Origin: Pseudoxanthomonas daejeonensis
Lineage (GTDB): Bacteria; Pseudomonadota; Gammaproteobacteria; Xanthomonadales; Xanthomonadaceae
Direction of reading: 5' to 3'
DNA: 64,000 nt
Assembly (NCBI RefSeq): GCF_010093205.1
Contig: NZ_PDWN01000016.1
Span: forward strand, 1 to 64,000
Part shown: positions 7,841-17,443 of the stretch, piece after piece
Layout of the letters: each line of letters begins with the position of its first letter
How positions within the stretch are numbered: the stretch's first letter is position 1
Notes under the pieces: generated by a model
What the model saw: only the letters and a program-made list of their open reading frames with translations
Told to the model about the DNA's origin: nothing
The model's database searches: none
Position numbers and translations under genes: made by a program

Positions 7841-9388
7841 TCAATCGGCCAGGGCGCGCGCCACCGCGGCGGGCGTGGCGTCGCCCAGCCGCGCATGGGC
7901 GCGGGCCAGTGCATCGACGAAACGCGCGTCGCCAGCCAGCGCACCGAACACGCTGTCCAGGGTGAGGAATGCGTCCACGTCGTGGCTGGCCTCGCCGGTT
8001 GTCGCCGCGCCGATCCGCGCCAGTGTGTCGGCCAGCGGATCGACGATCGCCACGCCTTCGCGCGCCTGCCGCCGCACGAACCGCAGCCAGCCGGCCACCG
8101 GCAGGCACAGGCGTTCGAGCGGACGGCCGGCGGCCAGCGCATCGGCGATCGTGCCGAGCAGCCGCACCGGGATCTTCTGCGATCCGTCCCATGCGATCTG
8201 CGCCAGCAGGTGGCGGATGGCCGGGTTGCGGAAGCGCGCCAGGATCGCGTCGATGTAGGCATCCGGATCGAAACCGCGCGGGAGCTGCAGCGTGGGCACG
8301 ATGTCTTCGCGCATCAGCCGTTCGACGAAGCCGGCCAGTGCCGGTTCGCGCATCGCGTCGGCCACCGTTTCGATGCGCATGAGCGAACCGAGGTAGGCCA
8401 GCGTCGAATGCGGCGCATTGAGCAAACGCAGCTTGGCCCGGTCGTAGCCGGCGATCTCGTTGCTGAGGACCACGCCGGCGCGCTCCAGCGGTGGCCGTCC
8501 GTTGCGGAAGTCGTCCTCCACCACCCATTGGGCGTAGGGCTCGCGCTGGATCGGCCAGGCGTCCTCGACGCCCAGCCGCGAAGCGACCTGCGCGCGCAAC
8601 GCGTCGTCGGTGGCCGGGGTGATGCTGTCGACCATCGAGCGCGGGAAGGCGACTTCGCTTTCGATCCAGTCGGCCAGCCCCTGGTCCGCCCGGTCTCGCT
8701 CGAGCTCGCGCGCGAACTGCAGCACCGCGCGACGCAGGCGCCCGCCGTTGTCGGCGAGGTTGTCGCAACTGAGTACGGTGTAAGGCTCGAACCCACGCGC
8801 GCGGCGCAGGCGCAATCCGGCGACCAGCCAGCCGATCGTACTGAGCGGCGCACTGAGCGGCGCGCTTGCCGGTGCTTCCGGAGCAGCCAGGTCGTGGACG
8901 ATGTCAGGGTGCTGCAGGTCGACGCCGTCGGCGGACAGGCAATACCCCTTCTCGGTGATGGTCAGGGTCACCAGGCGCACGTCGCGGTCGGCCAGGCGCG
9001 CCAGCACCGCGGCGGCCTCGTCGCGCGCGCACAGCAGCTCGCGGATCGAACCGATCACCCGCAGGCGCGGCGCGCCGTCGGACGCCGATGCATCGGCGCG
9101 CGCGTCGCCGGGCAGCGCCAGGGTGTAGAGCCCGTCCTGCGGCCGCAGCGCATCGCGCACGCCGGCGCTGTGCAGCGATACCGCGCTGATCGCCCAGGCC
9201 GGGTCGGTCCCGAGCAGGTCGTCGATGTACGCCGCCTGGTGCGCGCGGTGGAACGCACCCGGTCCGAAGTGGACGATGCCGATGCGGGTGGCGTCGCGAT
9301 CGTAGGCGGGCACCGCCACGCCGTCGCGCACGCGGGCGAGCGTGGCCTGCGACAGGCGGAGGAGCGGGGACGCGGACTGCGGGTTCAT
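7841..9388 (-). CDS. uxuB: fructuronate reductase / D-mannonate oxidoreductase
   Basis: This enzyme reduces D-fructuronate to D-mannonate with NADH in cytosolic glucuronate breakdown. The 515-residue protein belongs to the mannitol dehydrogenase family: N-terminal dinucleotide-binding stretch IVHFGPGAFHRAHQ near residue 35, and the catalytic Lys/Asn/His motif KLRLLNAPHSTLAYLG near 320. The exact substrate in this family is not readable from sequence, but the next enzyme on the pathway, a mannonate dehydratase, is four genes upstream in the same run, and alpha-glucuronidase supplies the glucuronate. Glucuronate isomerase (uxaC) is not in the window. ATG 9388 is preceded by AGGAT. The gap to the GH3 gene holds two strong hairpins. 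Confidence 0.88.
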   Translation of the reverse strand: MNPQSASPLLRLSQATLARVRDGVAVPAYDRDATRIGIVHFGPGAFHRAHQAAYIDDLLGTDPAWAISAVSLHSAGVRDALRPQDGLYTLALPGDARADASASDGAPRLRVIGSIRELLCARDEAAAVLARLADRDVRLVTLTITEKGYCLSADGVDLQHPDIVHDLAAPEAPASAPLSAPLSTIGWLVAGLRLRRARGFEPYTVLSCDNLADNGGRLRRAVLQFARELERDRADQGLADWIESEVAFPRSMVDSITPATDDALRAQVASRLGVEDAWPIQREPYAQWVVEDDFRNGRPPLERAGVVLSNEIAGYDRAKLRLLNAPHSTLAYLGSLMRIETVADAMREPALAGFVERLMREDIVPTLQLPRGFDPDAYIDAILARFRNPAIRHLLAQIAWDGSQKIPVRLLGTIADALAAGRPLERLCLPVAGWLRFVRRQAREGVAIVDPLADTLARIGAATTGEASHDVDAFLTLDSVFGALAGDARFVDALARAHARLGDATPAAVARALAD

Positions 9389-9430
9389 CGGGATCCTGTT
9401 GCGGAGTACGTGGACGTGGGAGGGGTTGGC

Positions 9431-9508
9431 GGAACCGGCGACCCTGGGAGTTGCCACCGGTTCCGCCTCGCCTCGCCCGGCCCGCCTGGAGAGATCGGGC
9501 GGGCCGGG
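9431..9508. repeat. two tandem hairpins between GH3 and uxuB genes
   Basis: An 8-bp perfect inverted repeat GGAACCGG/CCGGTTCC (9431-9438, 9457-9464) is followed by an 11-bp one, CCCGGCCCGCC/GGCGGGCCGGG (9476-9486, 9498-9508). Neither is followed by a T-run on either strand, so they do not look like intrinsic terminators. In mRNA they would form back-to-back stems within the 149-base gap, and could act as 3'-end protection or partial attenuation between the glycosidase and uronate genes. Confidence 0.65.
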
Positions 9509-9537
9509 TGCAACGCGGGTCGAACGGGGCCGACCGA

Positions 9538-12297
9538 TCAGTCGGCCCGGATCGTGAGCGGGGTGCGGGCGCGGATGTCGGCGCTGGACGCGCCCACCTG
9601 CACCTCGTAGCCGCCGGGGCTGACGACATAGGCCTGCGCCTTCTCGTCGTAGTGGCGCAGGTCCCTGGCCGGATCGAGCACGAAGCTGACCTCGCGCTCC
9701 TCGCCCGGCTGCAGGTGCACGCGCTGGAAGCCGCGCAGGTCCTTCAGCGCACGTCCTTCGCCGGCCTGGCGCGGATGCACGTACAGCTGCACGACTTCGT
9801 CGCCGGCGCGCTTGCCGCTGTTGCGCACCTTGACCGTCGCCTTGACCGGCTGCCCGGCGCGCGCGGTGGCGTGGTCGAGCTTCAGGCCCGCGTAGTCGAA
9901 CGTCGTGTAGGACAGGCCGTGGCCGAACGGATACAGCGGCTCGCCCTCGAAGTAGCGATAGGTGCGACCGGCCATGGTGTAGTCGTCGAACGCCGGCATC
10001 TTCTCGCCGGCCTTGTAGAAGGTGACCGGCAGGCGGCCCGCGGGATTGGCATCGCCGAACAGCACGTCGGCCACCGCATTGCCGCCGCGCTGGCCCGGGT
10101 ACCACGCGACCAGCACGCCGGGCACGTGTTCCTTGGCCCAGTCCACCGCCAGCGCAGAGCCGGTGGTCAGCACCAGCACCACCGGCTTGCCGGTCGCCTG
10201 CACCGCTTCCAGCAGCTTCTGCTGGGTCGCCGGCAGGCGCGTGTCGGTGCGGTCGCCACCGGCGAAGCCCGGATAGTTGACCGTCATCTCCTCGCCTTCC
10301 ACGTCGCCGGTGAGTCCGCCGGCGAAGACCACCACGTCGGCATTGCGCGCCGCTTCCAGCGCTTCCTCGAACGGCGGCTTGGCCCCGGGCATGCGCCAGG
10401 CCAGGCGCACGCCGGCATCGCGTTCGCCTTCCTGGTATTCGAGCTTGAGGTCGTAGGCGCGGCCGGCTTCCAGCTGCACGGTCGCGCTGCTGGCGGTGAG
10501 CCGGTCGGCCTGCTGCCAGCGGTCGATCACGCGCTTGCCATCCAGGTACACGCGCACGCCATCGTTGGCGGCCGCTTCCAGTTCATAGCTGCCCGACACC
10601 GGCGGCAGCAGCTGGCCGCTCCAGCGGATGGAGAAGTTGTCGGCGGGGATGGCCTCGTCCGGACCGGCTTCGCCACGCGCCATCAGGTTGTCGGTCGGCG
10701 AGCCGCGGTCCCAGCTGAAGCCGATCACCGGATCGACGCGGACCAGGGCCGGCGTGCCGGACAGGTCGCGGTTGCGGAAGTACTCGCCGCGCAGGCCGCG
10801 TTCGTTCGCACCGGGCGACGGGCGCAGGTACTGCGCTTCGACCAGCGGCGTGGCCGCCGGATCGTTGCGGCCCTCGACCAGGTCCACGCCGCGCGCGTAG
10901 ACCACTTCGGCCTGCGGCGCGGCCTCGCGGATGCCGCGCAGGATCGTCACCGGATCGGCCGGGGTGCCGTAGTAGTTGCCGAGCAGGGCCATGGTGTCGT
11001 CGGCGGTGGGGCCGATCACGGCGATGCGCTTGACGTCGCGCGACAGCGGCAGCACGCCGTCGTTCTTCAGCAGCACGATCGACTCCTGCGCCATCTTCCG
11101 CGCCAGCGCATCGTGCGCCGGCGACTGGTTGGCCGAGTACGGGATCTGCGCCCACTTCACCTGCGCGGGCGGATCGAACATGCCCAGGCGCATGCGCGCG
11201 GTCATCAGCCGGGTGAGCGACTCATCCAACTCGGCTTCGGTGATCAGGCCCTTGCGCACCGCCACCGGCAGGTGCTCGGCGTAGGTGTTGCCGCAGTTGA
11301 GCTCGGTGCCCTTCTTCACCCCCAGCGCCGCGGCCTCCTCGGCCGTGGCGACGATGGCATGGGTGGTGTAGATGTCGCGGATCGCCCAGCAGTCCGACAT
11401 CACGTAGCCCGTGAAGCCCCAGTCGCGGCGCAGGGTGTCCTGCAGCAGGAACTGGCTGGCACTGGCGGACTCGCCGTACACGCGGTTGTAGGCGCCCATC
11501 ACCGCGTAGACGTCGCCTTCCTTGACCAGGGCCTCGAAGGCCGGCAGGTAGGTGTCGTACAGGTCCTGCCTGGACGGGTGCACGTCGAAGTGGTGACGGT
11601 CGGCCTCCGGGCCGCTGTGCACGGCCAGGTGCTTGGCGGTGGCGTCGAGCTTGCGGTACTTCGGGTCCAGCGGCTTGCCGGTGACCGGGTCCATGCCCTG
11701 CAGGCCGCGCACGAACGACACGCCCATCCGCGAGGTCAGGTACGGATCCTCGCCGTAGGTCTCCTGCCCCCGGCCCCAGCGCGGGTCGCGGAAGATGTTG
11801 ATGTTGGGCGACCAGAAGGTCAGGCCCTGGTAGCGGCCGTGCTTGCCCTCGGCCAGGAAGCGGTGGTGCTTGGCCCGTGCCTCGTCGCTGATCGCGCTCG
11901 ACACCTGGTCCATCAGCGGGATGTCGAACGAGGCGGCCATGCCGATCGCCTGCGGGAACACGGTCGCCCCGCCTGCGCGGGCCACGCCGTGCAGCGCCTC
12001 GTTCCACCAGTCGTAGGCCGGCAGGCCCAGGCGCTCGATCGCCGGGGAGTCGTTCTGCATCTGCGCGGCCTTCTCCTCCAGCGTCATCTGCGCGACCAGG
12101 GCCGCGGCGCGATCCTCGAAGCTGCGCTGGGTGTCCAGCCAGGGCCGCGCGGGTTCGGCGGCCTGCAATCCGGGCAGGGCCACCAGCAGTGCGACCACGC
12201 AGGCGCGCGCGAGCAGGCGCCGGCGCAGCGCGCCGCGCGTCAGGTTGGCGGGCGTGGCGGGCCTGGCCCGTGGGGACTGTCGGTTATGGGCATCCAT
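9538..12297 (-). CDS. GH3 beta-xylosidase/beta-glucosidase with inserted PA14 domain
   Basis: This exported glycoside hydrolase removes terminal beta-linked xylose or glucose from oligosaccharides. It has 919 residues: a long basic N-terminus, then a hydrophobic signal core (CVVALLVALPG) with cleavage likely after LQAA; the GH3 N-terminal barrel; the C-terminal domain split by a PA14-like lectin domain (about 440-580, GEYFRNRDLSG then ANDGVRVYLDGKRV); and a fibronectin-like end (YPFGHGLSYTTF, then VVQLYVHP). The retaining nucleophile is the Asp in YVMSDCWA. PA14-bearing GH3 enzymes include both glucosidases and xylosidases; the xylan context favours xylo-oligosaccharides. ATG 12297 gives the complete signal peptide. 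Confidence 0.92.
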   Translation of the reverse strand: MDAHNRQSPRARPATPANLTRGALRRRLLARACVVALLVALPGLQAAEPARPWLDTQRSFEDRAAALVAQMTLEEKAAQMQNDSPAIERLGLPAYDWWNEALHGVARAGGATVFPQAIGMAASFDIPLMDQVSSAISDEARAKHHRFLAEGKHGRYQGLTFWSPNINIFRDPRWGRGQETYGEDPYLTSRMGVSFVRGLQGMDPVTGKPLDPKYRKLDATAKHLAVHSGPEADRHHFDVHPSRQDLYDTYLPAFEALVKEGDVYAVMGAYNRVYGESASASQFLLQDTLRRDWGFTGYVMSDCWAIRDIYTTHAIVATAEEAAALGVKKGTELNCGNTYAEHLPVAVRKGLITEAELDESLTRLMTARMRLGMFDPPAQVKWAQIPYSANQSPAHDALARKMAQESIVLLKNDGVLPLSRDVKRIAVIGPTADDTMALLGNYYGTPADPVTILRGIREAAPQAEVVYARGVDLVEGRNDPAATPLVEAQYLRPSPGANERGLRGEYFRNRDLSGTPALVRVDPVIGFSWDRGSPTDNLMARGEAGPDEAIPADNFSIRWSGQLLPPVSGSYELEAAANDGVRVYLDGKRVIDRWQQADRLTASSATVQLEAGRAYDLKLEYQEGERDAGVRLAWRMPGAKPPFEEALEAARNADVVVFAGGLTGDVEGEEMTVNYPGFAGGDRTDTRLPATQQKLLEAVQATGKPVVLVLTTGSALAVDWAKEHVPGVLVAWYPGQRGGNAVADVLFGDANPAGRLPVTFYKAGEKMPAFDDYTMAGRTYRYFEGEPLYPFGHGLSYTTFDYAGLKLDHATARAGQPVKATVKVRNSGKRAGDEVVQLYVHPRQAGEGRALKDLRGFQRVHLQPGEEREVSFVLDPARDLRHYDEKAQAYVVSPGGYEVQVGASSADIRARTPLTIRAD

Positions 12298-12353
12298 CGT
12301 CGGCTTCTCCTGGCGTTCGGTCCGCGGGTTTTCGTGTGGGTCGGGCAGGCCGC

Positions 12354-14093
12354 TCAACGCGCGGCTTCCAGGCGGGCGTGCGGTCCGAGCGTGGCGCCGA
12401 CGAATCCGCCGGCCACATCGGTACTCAGGACCGTGCCGTCGGCGTCGCGCACCAGCCACTGCACGCCCTTGCCGTCGTTGGCGTCGAAGCCGAAGCCGTA
12501 GACGCCCTGGTCGCCCTCGACATGCAGGGTCAGCTGACTGGCTCCGGCGATGGCCTGGCGGGCCACGACCTCGACGTCGCCACCGGCCTTCTTCTCCAGG
12601 AACACCTCGGCGCCGTCGCCATCGCGGCGCACGCCCAGGAAGTACCAGTGGGTATCGCCCTGGAACGCGGCCAGGCCCGCGGCCACGCCCGGCGCCGGCA
12701 GGTCCATGGCGGTGCTCGCCTCGAATACCCGGTGCTGCTGGCGGCGCGCATAGAACGCCGGGTTGACCTTCGAGTCCAGCCGTTCGGCGAGCGGGTGGAT
12801 CGCCAGCCAGCCCGGGCGCGCGCTGCCGTCGTACCACGGCGTCTTCGGCACGCGCGGGGTCATCCAGCCCTTGCCCAGCTCGACGGTGTCGAACTCGTCG
12901 CGCCAGGTGAAGTTGCCGGTCATCGGCGCCTGGTCGACGGGCTTCTTCATGAACGATGGCCCCGGCAACACGTACGGGATCTCCTCGCCGTGCGGCAGGA
13001 TCACCGGCCAGCCATCCTTCCAGGTGACCGGCAGCACGAACGCCTCGCGACCGGTGTTGTAGTGATCCACGCCGTAGTTGCGGCTGGCCAGGAAAGTCGC
13101 CCACCAGGTGCCGTCCGGCCCCTGCACCAGGTCGGCGTGGCCGGCGTTGGTGATCGGCAGTGGGCGGTTCGGGTCCAGGTCGCGCTGGGTCAGGATCGGG
13201 TTGTCCGCGTACGGTTCGTACGGACCCCAGACATCACGGCTGCGCAGGATCACCTGCGAATGCTGCGGACCGGTGCCGCCCTCTGCATTGCTGAGGTAGT
13301 ACCAGCCGTCGACCTTGTAGATGTGCGGGCCTTCGATCCAGATCGGGTTTTCTTCCGGCTTGACCCCGCCATCGATCAGCACCTTGCGCGGGCCGAACGG
13401 CTTCTTGCTGGCGATGTCGATCTGCTGCAGCCAGATGGCGCGGTGGCCGTCGTAGCGCACCGGCACTTCCGGTTCGTCGTTGTTGAGGATGTAGACCTTG
13501 CCGTCGTCATCGAAGAACAGCGACGGATCGATGCCACCGATGCCCGGCAGCCAGAACGGATCGGACCAGGGGCCGGCCGGATCGGTGGCGGTGACGATGA
13601 AGTTGCCGCCGGCATCGACCGAGGTGTTGACCACGTAGAAGGTGCCGTCGTGGTACTCGATGGACGGCGCGAACACGCCGCGCGACACGCCCAGGCCATC
13701 GAAATCCAGCTGCTCCGGGCGATGGATCGCGTTGCCCACCTGCGTCCAGTGCACCAGGTCTTGGCTCTCGAACACCGGGATGCCGGGGAAGAAGGTGAAG
13801 GTGGACGCCACCAGGTAGAACTTGCCGTTGGCGGCGGTCACCGCCGGGTCGGAATGGAAGCCCGACAGCACCGGGTTGCGGAAGCTGCCCTCCGGCAACG
13901 GAGTCTCGAACGCGGCGTCGCGCCCGGTGTACTCGAACCAGTCGAAGTACGCGGGCGCGGCGGCACCGCCGGCGGACGCCGCCGGCGCGGCCGTGCCTGC
14001 GTCCTTGTCCGCGCCGCAGGCCACCAGCAGCAATGCCGCCATTCCCGTCGCCAGCAGCCGCGGCATGCGGCCCTTCCCGTCCACCTGCGTCAT
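12354..14093 (-). CDS. GH43-family beta-xylosidase/arabinofuranosidase, predicted lipoprotein
   Basis: This hydrolase attacks beta-xylosidic or alpha-arabinosidic bonds in xylo-oligosaccharides and is probably anchored in the periplasm or on the outer membrane. Of 579 residues, the N-terminus has a short signal with lipobox LLVAC (Cys26). The five-bladed propeller follows with the inverting triad visible: Asp in SGFHSDPAV near residue 81, Asp in GGIDPSLF near 188, and Glu in WIEGPHIY near 253. A C-terminal beta-sandwich (from about 385, FTWRDEFDTVE) is the accessory domain common in GH43 xylosidases. ATG 14093 has a GGAG ribosome site; ATG at codon 10 is a possible alternative. It sits between GH3 and the mannonate dehydratase in the XylR-controlled run. 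Confidence 0.92.
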   Translation of the reverse strand: MTQVDGKGRMPRLLATGMAALLLVACGADKDAGTAAPAASAGGAAAPAYFDWFEYTGRDAAFETPLPEGSFRNPVLSGFHSDPAVTAANGKFYLVASTFTFFPGIPVFESQDLVHWTQVGNAIHRPEQLDFDGLGVSRGVFAPSIEYHDGTFYVVNTSVDAGGNFIVTATDPAGPWSDPFWLPGIGGIDPSLFFDDDGKVYILNNDEPEVPVRYDGHRAIWLQQIDIASKKPFGPRKVLIDGGVKPEENPIWIEGPHIYKVDGWYYLSNAEGGTGPQHSQVILRSRDVWGPYEPYADNPILTQRDLDPNRPLPITNAGHADLVQGPDGTWWATFLASRNYGVDHYNTGREAFVLPVTWKDGWPVILPHGEEIPYVLPGPSFMKKPVDQAPMTGNFTWRDEFDTVELGKGWMTPRVPKTPWYDGSARPGWLAIHPLAERLDSKVNPAFYARRQQHRVFEASTAMDLPAPGVAAGLAAFQGDTHWYFLGVRRDGDGAEVFLEKKAGGDVEVVARQAIAGASQLTLHVEGDQGVYGFGFDANDGKGVQWLVRDADGTVLSTDVAGGFVGATLGPHARLEAAR

Positions 14094-14159
14094 TCCTGCT
14101 CCCCTCCATCCATTCCGGCTACTCCCTGGCTCGTCCTTCCGTCGTGGGCCGCGTTCGGC

Positions 14160-15425
14160 TCACCAGTCCCACATCGAGCCGTCTTCCAGCCGCGCGACCG
14201 GCAGCTGCTTGGGCGCATACGGATACTTCGCCGCCAGCTTCTCGTCGATGTCCACGCCGATGCCCGGCGTATCGCCGACATGCAGGCGGCCGGCGCGCAG
14301 CACGTAGTCGTGCGGAAAGACTTCGTCGGTCTCGTCGGTGTGGAACATGTATTCCTGGATGCCGAAGTTGGGCACCCAGGTGTCGAAGTGCAGCGCCGCG
14401 CCCATCGTCACCGGCGACAGGTCGGTGGCGCCGTGGAAACCGGTGCGCACCGAATGCAGCGCGGCGAAGTCGGCCAGGCGGCGCACGTGGGTGATGCCAC
14501 CGCCATGCACGATGGTGGTGCGGATGTAGTCGATCAGCTGGTTCTCGATCAGGTGCTTGCAGTCCCAGATCGAATTGAACACCTCGCCCACCGCCAGCGC
14601 GGTGACCGAATGCTTGCGGATCAGCTCGAACGACTTCTGGTTCTCGGCGGGGGTGGCGTCCTCCAGCCAGAACAGGCGGTACGGCTCGAGGTCGCGGGCC
14701 AGGCGCGCGGCCTCGATCGGCGTCAGGCGGTGGTGCACGTCGTGCAGCAGTTCGACGTGGTTGCCGTGGTCCTTGCGCAGCTGCTCGAACAGCTGCGGCA
14801 CCACTTCCAGGTAGCGCGGCGTATTCCACACCGTTTCCAGCGGCAGTTCGCTTTCGGCCGGCTCGTAGCCCTTGGCGTTGGAAACGCCATAGGCCTTCTT
14901 CACGCCGGGCACGCCGCACTGCGCGCGCACCGCCAGGAAGCCCTGCTCGATGAACTTGCCGACCGCGTCGGACGCCTCGGCGATGTCGCGGCCGTTGGCG
15001 TGGCCGTACACCAGCGCGCCTTCGCGCGAACGGCCGCCGAGCAGCTGGTAAACCGGCAGGTTGGCCATCTTGCCGAGGATGTCCCACAGCGCGACGTCGA
15101 CCGCGGCGATCGCGCTCATGGTCACCGGGCCGCGCCGCCAGTAGGCACCGCGGTGCAGGAACTGCCACATGTCCTCGATCCGGCCGGCGTCGCGGCCGAT
15201 CAGGTTCGGCACGACGTGGTCCTGCAGGTACGAGGCCACGGCCAGCTCGCGGCCGTTGAGGGTCGCATCGCCCAGGCCGTACACGCCCGAGCGGGTGGTG
15301 ATCTTCAGGGTGACGAAGTTGCGGCCCGGGCAGGTGACGATGACTTTCGCATCGACGATCTCGCGATCGTTGCGGGAGCCCGGCTCCGGATGGGTATGGG
15401 TACTGGTTTCGGTGGCGGTGCTCAT
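14160..15425 (-). CDS. manD: D-mannonate dehydratase, enolase superfamily (ManD/RspA type)
   Basis: This cytosolic enzyme converts D-mannonate to 2-keto-3-deoxy-D-gluconate. It is not the classical UxuA fold but an enolase-superfamily protein of 421 residues, close to the roughly 400-residue ManD group. Metal ligands are visible in LLHDVHH (Asp near 231), [12 protein letters not shown] (Glu near 257) and AVGEVFNS (Glu near 283); the ManD-specific loop carries [14 protein letters not shown] near 165. The start ATG 15425 overlaps the esterase stop by four bases. The family contains both efficient mannonate dehydratases and low-activity members, so activity is inferred from the operon: GH67 releases glucuronate and UxuB makes mannonate. 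Confidence 0.9.
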   Translation of the reverse strand: MSTATETSTHTHPEPGSRNDREIVDAKVIVTCPGRNFVTLKITTRSGVYGLGDATLNGRELAVASYLQDHVVPNLIGRDAGRIEDMWQFLHRGAYWRRGPVTMSAIAAVDVALWDILGKMANLPVYQLLGGRSREGALVYGHANGRDIAEASDAVGKFIEQGFLAVRAQCGVPGVKKAYGVSNAKGYEPAESELPLETVWNTPRYLEVVPQLFEQLRKDHGNHVELLHDVHHRLTPIEAARLARDLEPYRLFWLEDATPAENQKSFELIRKHSVTALAVGEVFNSIWDCKHLIENQLIDYIRTTIVHGGGITHVRRLADFAALHSVRTGFHGATDLSPVTMGAALHFDTWVPNFGIQEYMFHTDETDEVFPHDYVLRAGRLHVGDTPGIGVDIDEKLAAKYPYAPKQLPVARLEDGSMWDW

Positions 15426-17443
15426 CGTGCGTGGTCGTCGTAGGGGATGGGGGGAATGGAAAGCTCGAACGGGCCGGCTGGCAGGCCGGCGCCGTCGAAC
15501 AACGTGCAAACAGGGCTGTCGGCCCAGCAGTAGCGGATGCGCGTGGCTTCATGCGCGGCCGGCGCGCGCAGGGTCACGCGGTGGTTCCAGATTTCCGCGC
15601 TCGCATAACGACACGAGCCCTTGTCCACGCCGCACAGCTCGAAGCCGATCGGGCCTTCGGCGCCGTAGGCGACCAGGCCATCGGTGACATCGCCGAACTC
15701 GACCACCACCGCGTCGCCATTGCGGCTGGCCGACAGCGGCGCCGGGCCGGTGGCCGCCAGCTTCTCGCCATAGACCACATGGCGCGCCGCGCGGGCCAGG
15801 CGCCGGGCGAGCTCCTGCTTGTTGCTCGGATGGATGTCGTAGCGGTCGCCCAGGTCGATCGCCACGACCATGCCCGAGCGCGGATCCTCGCCAGCCACCT
15901 GCCGTTGCGCGGCGCGCATGGAGGCCCAGTCGCTCTCGCCGGGCCTGGTCGCCGGCGCGCCGTAGTTGGGCAACTGCACGAACAGCATCGGCAGGTCGGC
16001 GCCGAACTGCGAACGCCAGTCCTTGCGCAAGGCGCGCAGCAGGTCGGCGTAGCGGTCGTGTTCGAAGGTGTTGGACTCGCCCTGGTACCAGAGCGCGCCG
16101 CGCAGGCCGTAGCGGCCCAGCGGGGCGATCATGCCGTTGTACAAGGTCGACAGCCCGGCGGCGGTCTGCCACGGCGCGCGCGGCGGCGTGCCCAGCTCCG
16201 GCGGAACGATGCGGTAGCTCCACTGCCCGTCCAGCGGCACGCGGCCGCCATCGGCGAAGTGCAGCGCGTGCACCGAGGCCGGTCCGCCCAGGCCGCCATC
16301 GCGGTAGGTGTCGAGCACGTTCACCACCACCGTGTTCGCACCTTCGTGCAGCAGGCCCGGTGGCAACGTGTACTCGCGGCCCGGCCCGGCGCCGTAGGTG
16401 CTGCCGACCGCGCGCCCGTTCACCCAGGTCATGTCGATCTCGTCGGCCGGGCCCAGCGCGAGCACCGCGCCCTGCGCCGCCTGCGCGGCGGTCAGCTCGA
16501 TCGTGGTCCGGTACCAGACCATGCCATTGAAATCGGCCAGCGCCGGAACGCCCCACTTCTCCCATGCGCCCAGCTGCGCCGGCGCCTTGCGCCAGTCTCC
16601 GGTGGGCTTGCCTTGCGCATCCCACGGCTCGTCGCCGGCGGCCACGCCGGGCCGGCTCGACCACCAGCGCTGCCACAGCGAACCCCAGTCGCCGACCGCG
16701 GCCACCGGATCGCCGGCATAGCGCGCCAGCACGTCCAGTTCGCCGTCGTAGCCCCCGGCCGCGCGCAAAGCGGGCGCGCTGGTCCAGGCCTGGATGCGCG
16801 AACCGCCCCATGCCGCGTTGACCAGGCCCATCGGCACGTCGACGGTCTTCTGCAGCTCGCGCGCGAAGAAGTAGCAGGCCGCGGAGAAGTCGCGGACCGA
16901 CTCGGAATCCACCGGCCGCCACTGCACCGGACTGGAGAACGTCGGCTGCGGCACGACGCTGCCGGCCTGCGGCACGGTCAGCAGGCGGATGCGGTCGTTG
17001 CTCGCACTGGCGATCTCCGAGCGGGCATCGAGCGCGCGCCAGACCTGCAGCTCCATGTTCGACTGGCCCGAGCACAGCCACACGTCGCCGACCAGCACGT
17101 CGGCGATGGTCTGCTTCGCATCGGCGGTACTGGCGACCAGCGTGTAGGGACCTCCGGCCTTCATCGCCGGCAGTTGCGTTTCCCAGCGGCCGTCATCGCC
17201 GGCGCGCGCGCGGGCGCGCTTGCCGGCCAGCTCGACCTTCACCTCCTGCCCCGGCTGCGCCTGGCCCCAGACCCGCACGGGCTGTCCGCGCTGCAGGACG
17301 GCGTGGTCCTGGAACATGGCGTGCAGCAGCGGCGTCTTCGCCTCTCCGGCCGCCGCGGGCACTGCCGCCGTCGCGACCATCGCGGCCAGCAGCAGGACCG
17401 TGCCACGCAGGCGGCACGCCGCCGCTTCCATCGCAGGGCTCAT
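15422..17443 (-). CDS. SGNH-type acetylesterase (sialate O-acetylesterase-like), probable acetylxylan esterase
   Basis: This 673-residue exported hydrolase probably removes acetyl groups from decorated xylo-oligosaccharides. A signal peptide ([19 protein letters not shown]) is followed by the SGNH catalytic domain: nucleophile Ser in [12 protein letters not shown] near 110, an oxyanion block [22 protein letters not shown] near 462, and the Asp/His pair in [16 protein letters not shown] near 547. A galactose-binding-like sandwich (about 300-410) is inserted between the halves, as in bacterial sialate O-acetylesterases found in xylan operons. No sialic acid gene is nearby, so acetylated xylan is the more likely substrate. 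ATGA overlaps join it to both agu67A and manD. Confidence 0.88.
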   Translation of the reverse strand: MSPAMEAAACRLRGTVLLLAAMVATAAVPAAAGEAKTPLLHAMFQDHAVLQRGQPVRVWGQAQPGQEVKVELAGKRARARAGDDGRWETQLPAMKAGGPYTLVASTADAKQTIADVLVGDVWLCSGQSNMELQVWRALDARSEIASASNDRIRLLTVPQAGSVVPQPTFSSPVQWRPVDSESVRDFSAACYFFARELQKTVDVPMGLVNAAWGGSRIQAWTSAPALRAAGGYDGELDVLARYAGDPVAAVGDWGSLWQRWWSSRPGVAAGDEPWDAQGKPTGDWRKAPAQLGAWEKWGVPALADFNGMVWYRTTIELTAAQAAQGAVLALGPADEIDMTWVNGRAVGSTYGAGPGREYTLPPGLLHEGANTVVVNVLDTYRDGGLGGPASVHALHFADGGRVPLDGQWSYRIVPPELGTPPRAPWQTAAGLSTLYNGMIAPLGRYGLRGALWYQGESNTFEHDRYADLLRALRKDWRSQFGADLPMLFVQLPNYGAPATRPGESDWASMRAAQRQVAGEDPRSGMVVAIDLGDRYDIHPSNKQELARRLARAARHVVYGEKLAATGPAPLSASRNGDAVVVEFGDVTDGLVAYGAEGPIGFELCGVDKGSCRYASAEIWNHRVTLRAPAAHEATRIRYCWADSPVCTLFDGAGLPAGPFELSIPPIPYDDHAR

